Source: Symbiodinium natans | Taxonomy: Eukaryota > Sar > Dinophyceae > Suessiales > Symbiodiniaceae | Reading direction: 5' to 3' | NCBI GenBank assembly: GCA_905221605.1 | Contig: CAJNDS010002626.1 | Location: 160,001 to 224,000, forward strand | Length of the DNA stretch: 64,000 nucleotides | In this document: positions 56,458-64,000 of the stretch, in pieces | How the letters are laid out: each line of letters starts with the position of its first letter | How positions within the stretch are numbered: the first letter of the stretch is position 1 | The notes under the pieces: model-generated | Told to the model about the DNA's origin: nothing | Databases searched by the model: none | What the model saw: the letters and a program-made list of their open reading frames with translations, nothing else | Position numbers and translations under genes: made by a program

Positions 56458-56556
56458 TACTTGGAGGTTCATGGTACTCATTAACCAATTATAACCCTAG
56501 AAGTGGGTGAAAAGTACAGTCATAATTGGCGCATAAGTGCCATGAACCTCCAAGTA
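56458..56556. mobile_element. Palindromic MITE family 2
   Basis: TACTTGGAGGTTCATGGTAC at the left and CCATGAACCTCCAAGTA at the right, about 99 bases, with an AAGTACAG interior. Directly follows a possible plus-strand open stretch. Confidence 0.8.
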
Positions 56557-56645
56557 AGCCTGAAAACCCACCAAGCCCACTTCATCCGCGGGGCATCACG
56601 GGGAAGGTCTGCCCCGCCGCCACGCCTTCACAAGACCAGGAGGGC

Positions 56646-56733
56646 CTTCTACTAACAGTCCTTCCTAGGGATTGTAGTAGGACCGTGCTATGATGCCTAT
56701 GGAGGGACTGCTGGTAGAAGGGGGAGCATCCCA
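56646..56733. mobile_element. Palindromic MITE family 1, left end short
   Basis: CTTCTACTAACAGTCC at the left pairs with GGACTGCTGGTAGAAG at the right, followed by GGGGGAGCATCCCAC. The left outer GGGATGTTCCCC portion is missing. Confidence 0.7.
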
Positions 56734-57903
56734 CGTGCCAACACAAATCTCCCCGGTCCGCCCTTCGAGCACCAGCAAGACCGCGGCCTGGAGGAACGGC
56801 CACCAGCATCTGGCTCCCATCCTGCTTTCTTCTTTTCTTGCCGCGACAGCAACCCCTTTTCGCGCAAAGCGTGAAGTGAGCATGCCCACACCAAAACAAG
56901 GCTGCCCCCGACCTTCAAAAGCACGGTTCTTCCCTTCTTCCCCCTTCTGTCAGGCAGCTGGCGCCGTGACTTGGATCTGCTGACCCGTAACCACGCCATC
57001 CGGCACCTGCACCTGAATGGTGTTGGTCCTCAGCTGCCGACCCTAGCTGCCAGAAAATCCTCACCCCTCTTGTCATACGATCCTTAAATTTTTAATGTAT
57101 GTGATTATGGGGAGCTACTCCCCGACTCCCCCGCGAGGTAGACGCAATCGTATTGGACTGCTGAACCCTAAACTTCTGAACCCCGAAGCATACAATGGGC
57201 CAAGTGTCTGCACCGGCCCTTGTGGCCCTTGTGGCAACCCAATCATCATCTTGAACGGCGCCTGATGTTGGACATGCTGTATAGGCCCTAGAAGGCACAT
57301 GGTGGGGCCATGCTTTCCGCGTGCGACATTTCTGAGATTTGTTGCAAGATTGGATCTTTCGGGGAATCTGCCTGGTGTGTTGAAGAACGCGATCGAATAC
57401 GGGCACTAACGAATCGTATACTAGAAGTTGGGATGGGGGAGTTCAAGGTGCCAACACGTGGCCACTCAAGCTGCGCTTCCCAGACTCACAGCCATTCCAA
57501 GCCCAAGCGTGGAGTTTTTGGGCTTCCCGGGGCACTCCTAGACACCTGCCTTGGAGAAGTTCCTTGGAGCCCCCATGGAAGGCGTGTGGAGGAGGCATTT
57601 CTGGCGCCCCAATGTTTGGCTTCATCGATTTTTGAAGCGTTCTTCATGGTGGGACTTGGGCAGCAGCCCAAACCCCTAAAAGGCAATAGTTTGGGAGGTC
57701 GCCTGTGAAGGGCAGGGGGGAAAATCAAACCTCGCACTGATGAAAATTGCTGGCCCGCATCGCGTTACATGCCGCTGCCGGCCCCCCCACCACACCCCTA
57801 GGCACTTGTCTGCCACTGCGCTGCGAGACGCCGAAACCCACAACCCTCCCCCTAAATGCCCCCTAAATGCCCCCTGAACCCCCCCTAAAAGCCCTCTGTT
57901 GGC

Positions 57904-59519
57904 CTTGTCGCGGCCCGCGAAGGCCCCGGCTCCATCGAGGCCGGCAGCTTGGAGGCCAGCGGCCAGATTCATGCCCACCATCGCCTTGGCGTGTTCGAAA
58001 AGGGTTGAAAGGGTTGGGATGTTCCCCCCCTATACTCGCAGTCCCTGATAAGGGTTCTAGGATGCCCGTTTCTGATCCCGATTAGGGACTGCTACTATAA
58101 GGGGAACATCCCAAGTTTAGGGTTTATAGGGTTTTGGGTTTTGAGGGTGTTTTTGTTTTAGGGTTTATAGGGCTCTTGGGCCTTCAGCAAGACTTTTGGA
58201 GGATTTAGCTTGCGTTCTGAGGGCCTGTTTCTTGGGCATGTAAGTTTTGTTGCAGGGTTTAGGGGATGAAGCTTGTGCGGGCTATGGGCTTCGAGGGCGG
58301 AGGCCGCGCAAGTACCACCGACAAAAGCAGCCGGGGTTTTAGGGTTTTGGAGGGCTAAGGGATTTTGGGTGGACTTGGGGGGTATTTAGGGTTTGGAAGC
58401 TCCAGCCGCACGAATTGAACCCTTGAAGCCCTTTTTGAACCCCAAACCCAGAACGCCCGAAAGACTTGCAGAAGTTGTGGGTTGAGGGTTGAGGGTTTAG
58501 GGTTTACGCAGCCACCGAAAGCTCAAGCCAATTGCCTACTTGCACAAAACTTCGTCCGCAGTTGTTGAGGGCTTCCTTAAAAATTCCGACAGCGCGCCAG
58601 GCCAGCTCCAAGGAAGGTTGTAGGGGGGTCCCAGAGAGTTTGAATCCAGAAACACCGGAGGGTTGGAAAGGAGGGGGGTCCTAGAGGTTTGAGAATTTTC
58701 AGGACGGTCTTGCACGGCAAGGGGCTGGCCTTGGGCCGTACCCCTTCCTCGAAAAGTCCTAGAGCTCTCAACCCTACACTGAAACTTTCAGGCCCCCAGA
58801 CGGCGATAGCGATCGATATATCGACTCACTTACAAAACCATCGAACCCAAATCACAGAACAAAGGCTACTTCCCGTTGGGTGTGCCGAACCCTAAACCGC
58901 AGGTCACCTGGAGATCTTGCTGTTCTCGGCAAGACAGGATCTGCTCGCCCTGCTGCCTGCAGGAAGGCAACGTCACAAAGTTTTCTTGGGGGGGCTGCAA
59001 CCCCTGAACCCTAGGAACCTTATGAACCTTTCCCTCAACCCTACCTACCTCCAGTAGTGGTCCAGTCATGGTTCTTGCTAGAGAAGCAGGGGTTCAGGAG
59101 TTCCTTTCTTCCCCCGACAAGGAACCCTGTGAGGGATTGTATCTTTGCATGGCTTTAGGATTCAGGGCTGTAGAGATGACTTAGTGTAATTAGGGTTGAA
59201 GCTTCGGGTTGCCTGTCCGACACAGAGAAGACGTCGAAAGCGTTCGCCGTCTGGATGGAGTAGTTGAGGAGATGTCCGGTCGCCTCCTCCAACGGTCCGA
59301 GCAAATGTGCCAAGTTCCGCCCGAGACGAAGCCCTGAAGATCCCTCCAAACCCGTCCAAACCCCTCCGTGCGCGAAAGGCGCCCCCACCAAGTTCCAGCT
59401 TTCATGTGGCAAGTTCAGGTTTTGACAGGGCTTCTGGTCTCGTTTCTTTCGTTGTCCTGAAGCATGTTCACCTTCTCCTTGATGATGATGCCTCGGGCAA
59501 AGCTCCCGTGCAGGAATAG
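57904..59519 (-). CDS. Unassigned multi-exon gene, largely helical
   Basis: Function not recognised. Exons: 59519-59457 (LFLHGSFARGIIIKEKVNML), 59333-59213 (NLAHLLGPLEEATGHLLN then YSIQTANAFDVFSVSD), 58956-58908 (QQGEQILSCREQQDLQ), 58605-58540 (LAWRAVGIFKEALNNCGRSF), 57984-57904 (AMVGMNLAAGLQAAGLDGAG then AFAGRDK). The second, third and fourth join exactly in phase (AG plus G to give Arg, then phase 0), with GC, GT and GT donors. The region is rich in amphipathic helix and reads like a coiled or helical-bundle domain. The first join does not close in phase, so one exon may be missing. A palindromic MITE at 58012-58114 sits in the last intron. Confidence 0.5.
58012..58114. mobile_element. Palindromic MITE family 1
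   Basis: Left GTTGGGATGTTCCCCCC, CGCAGTCCCTGAT; right TTAGGGACTGCTACTATAA, GGGGAACATCCCAAG. Lies in an intron of the helical unassigned gene. Confidence 0.8.
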
Positions 59520-60111
59520 CTGCGAAAAAAGGGCTGTGACAAGGCCCATGCGTAAGCTTCAAGCCATTACTCTATGGAGGCCTATCCTAAGCGATACCTG
59601 GACTCTCTCGGCGTGGGAGTGGGGGATTTCACACGCCAGAAGTCGCAGCAGCCAGGCACAAGAGTTTTGCAAAACTAGTGCTGCTAACGAACAAAAAACT
59701 GCGAACAAAAAGATCGAGAGGATGTGGGGGGTAAGGCCCTGCCATGGCCCAAGCATGCCCAGGCACAGTCCTCCTGGGCCAGACGCATCATCCCATCCGA
59801 CAGCGTGGCCGCAGGCTGCTTGTTCCTACATCCACAACCCCGTCGCTCAACCCTCAAACCTTAAACTCTGAACATGTGTGTAGGAGGGGCAAATTCTATG
59901 GGAACAGCAGCACAATCGGACAAAGTTCACACCGAGTTTGACCCGAAGCGTGCAAGCTACATGTTGGGGGGTGGGTGGGTGTAGTGTCTTGGGCTTATGG
60001 TTCAGGTGCAGGGGTCTTGAATTTCGGGTTTAAGGTTTCGGGTGGCCCCAGGGAGGAGGGTGTCCCACGTCGCAGATTCCTTGCACATGTGTGCACCGAA
60101 AAGACCCTAAA

Positions 60112-60232
60112 CCCTAAGATCCCCCCAAGTCGAGAGGCAGGTGGGCCGGGTGCTGGAGCTTCAAGTTCTCCAGCTTCTCCCGCAGCTCCCGAGACTTCAG
60201 GTGCCCCCGGACAAGGCAGCAGCAGGGAATCC
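60112..60232 (-). CDS. Candidate exon, charged coiled-coil segment ending in a stop
   Basis: Reads HLKSRELREKLENLKLQHPA then HLPLDLGG before a TAG, with a heptad-like pattern of Leu among charged residues. A GAG acceptor near 60232 would allow it as a terminal exon. It lies upstream (minus sense) of the helical gene at 57.9-59.5 kb and downstream of the membrane-anchor gene. Another frame is also open, so support is moderate at best. Confidence 0.3.
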
Positions 60233-60384
60233 TCAGGTTCAAGAACATTAAGGAAGCTCCCAGAAAATAGGGGCCAATATGTATACAAACAAATTTCGAT
60301 AGACATTTTGCATTCTACCAGTTATGTATATGTATATATATATATACATATATGTATCTATATATACATGTTTATTTTTGTTTA

Positions 60385-60465
60385 TACATACATACATACA
60401 TACATACATACATACATGCATGCATACATACATACATACATACATACATACATACATACACATTT
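60385..60465. repeat. CATA microsatellite
   Basis: About 20 CATA units with two TGCA variants, bordered by TATA runs. Confidence 0.95.
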
Positions 60466-60611
60466 TCCTGCACATATATATATATATGTATATATATCCC
60501 ATTCAATATAGCCAAATCCACACTAGAGGAAGGGCTTCTTCGGCGACCCACATATGGCTCTGCCGACCTTGATGGTTTGGGCTTTGCAAAGCTCTCGGGA
60601 AAAGGGCTCCC

Positions 60612-61633
60612 CTATCTCTCGCCCAGCAGCGTCACAAGGGCGCTGACCGCGCAGAACCAGATTGTGAAAAGCAGGGCACCGACGATGTGCAAGCCACGGC
60701 TTGCCACCATGGCCTGGGTGTGCTGGGCTTGTGCTCCGGGGGATGTTTGCCATGGTTTCGTGGGGTTAAGGCTTGAAATATCCAGGCAAGAAAGGACCAC
60801 CTTCCGGTGTGAAGGGAATTTTTTTAGGGAAAGGCAAAGCCACTCAGATCTAAGTTGAAGTAGTGTTGGTCATCATATGTAAAAGAACTACAAAACAAGA
60901 AATAAATAAATGACCACATATATACAGATATAGATATACAGTTCCAGAGCCTCCTCTCGCCCAGTGACGCGGCTGCCCTCCTCCAGGAGGACCTCCACGG
61001 CGGCCTTCGCCGTAGCTGCAGCCTCTGTGGTGGCCTTCGAAGCCGCCTTTGTGGCGTTCGACTGCTGGGCGGCGTGGTGGGCAACCTCCAAGGTTATTCG
61101 GGCCCTTATTCGGCCTCAGGAGCTGAGGGATTGTGATGAAGGACGCAGCTCCCTATCTTAAAGGGCTCTCTAGAGAGGGGGCTACAGTACTCTACAGTGC
61201 TCTTGGGCTTTGGGCCTCACACCGCACGATGGTGCTTTGTAGGGTTCAGTTTGGATCAGGGTTTGGGGCATCTTCGCCGCCTGGTCCCGATGGAGAGCAG
61301 CTGAGTTCTCAGTGCCATTGCTGCTCAAGTTGCTCTTCCTGCTGGGGCTGAAGACGTGGGGTCGGCACGTATCAAAGGTCAACGAGACCCTCAAGTCTAG
61401 TTGAAAAGGGGCCACAAGAAGAAAACAAAAATAGGACTGGTCATTTTCCGACAAAAACCCCGTAAACGTAAACATAGCAAGCATCCTTACTAGAAGAACC
61501 AAGAAAAATGAGAGCACCCTTGTCTTGGAAACCCCCCAAAAAAAAGTTGCCAAATGCGGCCAGTCGTCTGAAGATCCGCCGCCTCGCGGAAGGCGACCGC
61601 CGAAGCGACGAGGAGAAAGCAGCCCACGCGCAT
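60612..61633 (-). CDS. Small glycosylatable signal-peptide protein with C-terminal membrane anchor, complete four-exon model
   Basis: Family not recognised. Exons: 61633-61569, 61338-61281, 61085-60954, 60713-60612; total 357 coding bases, 118 residues. The start [20 protein letters not shown] is a signal peptide. Exon 2 ([19 protein letters not shown]) has N-glycosylation sequons NLS and NGT, and exon 3 adds NAT within an Ala-rich helical run ([20 protein letters not shown]). Exon 4 has one membrane segment ([19 protein letters not shown]), then GER and the stop. Donors are GA, GC and GA; acceptors CAG, GAG and CAG, each followed by G; every junction closes in phase. Predicted topology is a short luminal or extracellular stalk with a three-residue cytosolic tail. 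This is the only host gene in the window that can be read from start to stop with all joins consistent. Confidence 0.7.
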
Positions 61634-62113
61634 TTGTGGGGGCGGCCAGAGCGCCCCGGCACCGTTCAGAGTATCCGTAGACAGAGCACCACAAGAGAGC
61701 AGCGGCCAGGGATGGAAACTCTAAATGAAACTCGCAGACAACATTGAGCCTGGGGGGCCGAGTTCCTTCTTCTTGCCAATATGCAACACATGTGGGTTGC
61801 CCAGGGGGTCGTGCAGGGTTTCCGGGGGCAGAAGGCGGCCCCCAAAAACCCTACAAGATTGCAGCCGCTACAGTAGGCTGCCCACAAAACGCCTTTTCGG
61901 GATCCGAAGCCCCGTCTACTCTCGCCCCCGAAAACACCACCCCTTTTAACAGACATCCGAAAGGCCGGGAGGCTTCGAGGCTTCAGGCTGGGTTGCCCCT
62001 TTGCTGGGGCTTGTTGGGGTTGACTCTACGCGGCTCTCCTCTTCACGACAACTTTAGATGTTGTTCCTCGGGTGGTCAGGGCCTTCGGCGCAACACCTAA
62101 CCAGCGAACCCTC

Positions 62114-62156
62114 CTGCGCGTCTCCATCTTTGGGCGCATGGAGTACTTCGGACTTC
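62114..62156 (-). CDS. Orphan exon candidate, SPKYSMRPK motif
   Basis: A 43-base open stretch reads SPKYSMRPKMETR between a CCAG acceptor and a GA donor. The PKYSM motif recalls proline-rich repeats of SHIPPO/ODF3-type axonemal proteins, but one repeat is too little to assign it. Confidence 0.3.
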
Positions 62157-62513
62157 CTGGCAGCCGAGGGTGCAGGTTGAGCCCAAGTTCAAAGAAGCCT
62201 GCTCCATGCATCATGGGGGCAACAGAAAGTATAGACGGCCAAACCCCCAAAACTGCCCAAGAGCCTACGCCCTGTCGGGGTCCTTTGGCAACAACAGGGG
62301 CGTCGTAGGATCCAGGGCCTCAGCGTTAAGGCTCACAGGACACCCCCAACAACACATTAGCAACGCCCACCTGCCCCAAAACCCTCAACCCTACGCATCC
62401 CTAAGCCCTTTCTGAAGAAGCCGGACTCGCTGACTGCCAGACCTTCAACCCTAAACCCTCCCTGAACCCGAAAGCTTAAACCCTGAAATCCAAAAACTGT
62501 CAAGCAATAAGAC

Positions 62514-62587
62514 CCCTAAAACCCTAAAACCCTAAAACCCTAAAACCCTAAAACCCTAAAACCCTAAAACCCTAAAACCCTAAAACC
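62514..62587. repeat. CCCTAAAA (8-base unit) array
   Basis: Nine perfect 8-base units, TTTTAGGG on the other strand, unlike the 7-base unit that dominates elsewhere. Confidence 0.95.
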
Positions 62588-62639
62588 TCATCGCCCTGAC
62601 CACTCCGGGTCTCCGAGCCTGGTCCCTGGGCGGAAAGAT

Positions 62640-64000
62640 GGCCCTGCGGGGACCAGCTTTTGGCAATGGGGGCTGGGCTTTGTGGGTTTCCTACTTAATC
62701 ACACAAAGGAAAAGAGGTTTTGCTACTATTTAAAATGCACGGGACATAGAGGTTCTCCCCATTACATGAAGGTTTTCCTATCAAACTACACAGGTGTTTC
62801 ATACTATCATGCAATGGAAACAAACGACTTGCTATGAGAATAATTAGCGGGTGAGTAGGAATTACAGGTTTCTTTTCAACATGGTGAATGGGTGAGTGAG
62901 GGAGTGAGTGAGTGAGCGAAAATGGCCCACAGATGTCACTGCGGCCGACACTATTTCCCCTCCTCGCATCGCAAAGCAAACCGCAGACGTCAACGTTGCT
63001 CTCTGCGAAGGTTCGAGACGGCGGGTAAACACGCGCGCTAGCTGCCGAAGCTCTTGCAGTAGCAAGTCGACAGTGGAGCAACATGTCACATAGTCTCCGC
63101 CAGCAACCTTTCAGGATTTCGAGTCACGAAGTACCATATCGGAGTGTTACCCTGCACAATGCCTCTGGCGACACCGCCATTTCGTGCATGGTCGATTTAG
63201 AGGTTCGTTTCGGGGACATTCTGTTGACGTTGGAAGAAGTGCTGGTGGCGGATGTTCCCTTCAACGCCGTTTCAGCGGCCGAAGTCGCGCCGGGCGGACC
63301 CGCCGGGTCGGGTGCAAAGCAGCGCGCGCTATTACATGAAGCTGCCGCCCCGCGGAAGTGAAGGAGAAGCGGCAGCGCGACTGGTTCCGGCGGCCAGGCT
63401 ATGCCCCTTTGCAAGTTTGCCAGCAGCCAGGGCATGAAAGTGTCAAACGCCCCACGCGCACGACAGTTCCTGCAACATCCTGATGCTCCACGACAAGACG
63501 GCTACAAGTGGTGACTTGTATGTAGCTCTAGCCGACCAGACTGCAGCGCATGGTGCATGACCCCATGAGGCCTTCCTATCAGTCGAACGAAACTCACAGC
63601 GCACTGCGTCGCAGGCAGACCCAAAGCCGCACGCGAAAGATGGCAGGTGGGCACCAGCCAACGCCAAGTTGCTAGAACGGGCCACTGCTCCACATCGCTT
63701 TGCAGGGGGAAAGGCGCAGATCATACCCCCCCTCCTTTGCAGAGATGCATGCCAACGGCAAGCAGCGTCAAGCAGATGGGACTGAACGGAGCTTGACTCG
63801 TCCAAAGCAAGTGTGACACCTGGTCTAGCAAGCGCGGCAAACACAGAGGAAGTACATGTTTTCGTAAACGAAAGCTTGCTGTTAGAGCAAGTGAGCAGTT
63901 CGCAGTGACTGCTTCAGCATGAACGCACACGGCTTTCTGGTCAACCGCTGGTATATGTAGTGCTGGATGCGCGCAAAGCGTCAGGACACCTTCACACACC
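62640..64000. other. Mostly unassigned region, possible copia-type remnant
   Basis: A plus-strand open stretch at 63083-63361 includes HEVPYRSVTLHNASGDTAIS and LTLEEVLVADVPFNAVSA, resembling the segment after the protease site in Ty1/copia polyproteins. No DTG/DSG protease triad, integrase or RT was seen nearby. The rest (62640-63080, 63362-64000) has no recognised gene. Confidence 0.3.

Larger units (their letters stand above)
55676..57903. other. Spacer with two MITEs and unproven open stretches
   Basis: Candidates: plus 55904-55985 (GEEGEDGSFLGSLGFFGRQK), plus 56399-56460 after a CACAG acceptor (AKAQNGFLTGFVRGWHEQS) and minus 56745-56885 (KGVAVAARKEESRMGARCWW). None matches a family I know; the two plus-strand ones would break the one-way order. 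No other gene seen. Confidence 0.35.

Noticed and set aside
1-64000. Window as a true chromosome end because of TTTAGGG repeats
   Set aside because: Tracts are short, in both orientations, degenerate, and interleaved with exons of conserved genes; no terminal run at either edge.

Overview
This is nuclear DNA of a eukaryote, most likely a dinoflagellate (Sym­biodiniaceae-like; the genus cannot be fixed from the sequence). Evidence: (1) conserved proteins can be rebuilt only by joining many short exons whose introns start with GT, GC or GA and always end AG with a G opening the next exon, a splice habit known from dinoflagellates; (2) every host exon I could place lies on the minus strand, as in the one-way gene blocks of dinoflagellates; (3) TTTAGGG-type telomere-like tracts lie throughout introns and spacers in both orientations; (4) there is a full tyrosine-recombinase retrotransposon with a methyltransferase-like domain, a type I recall from dinoflagellate genomes. 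No rRNA, tRNA, CRISPR or bacterial operon was seen.

Layout, read leftwards along the minus strand. 64.0-62.6 kb: mostly unassigned, with a possible decayed copia-type fragment on the plus strand. 62.16-62.11 kb: one orphan exon. 61.63-60.61 kb: a complete four-exon gene for a small signal-peptide plus C-terminal membrane-anchor protein. 60.2-53.4 kb: phase-compatible exons of unassigned genes. 53.24-46.63 kb: an intact-looking retrotransposon of about 6.6 kb with A1-ORFs-B1-A2-B2 split direct repeats, a Gag-like ORF, an RT/RNase H/methyltransferase ORF and a tyrosine recombinase ORF nested in it in another frame. 46.4-45.2 kb: an unassigned four-exon fragment. 42.6-38.5 kb: an aldose-1-epimerase-like (galactose mutarotase fold) gene. 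38.1-26.4 kb: three diverged copies of a block carrying an N-myristoylation-type 'MGCG' ORF; the middle copy is interrupted by a tandem array of long palindromes and an AT-rich degenerate satellite. 25.4-21.2 kb: exon candidates of an unassigned gene, one PH-domain-like. 19.0-12.7 kb: exons of a serine/threonine kinase (CaMKK/LKB1-like features, DFN instead of DFG). 9.27-8.63 kb: a second small signal-peptide/membrane-anchor gene. 8.46 kb to the left edge: cytosolic-type tryptophanyl-tRNA synthetase, nearly complete in 15 placed exons and running off the left end.

The host genes do not form one pathway: translation (TrpRS), signalling (kinase), sugar metabolism (epimerase-like) and small secretory-pathway proteins sit side by side. 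The most instructive features are structural: splice junctions that look like short direct repeats, telomere-like tracts in almost every intron, two palindromic MITE-like families, a recent telomere-motif insertion flanked by a 10-bp repeat inside one MGCG copy, and the dual-coding retrotransposon. Exon boundaries were read by eye from protein similarity and phase; no alignment or database search was run.
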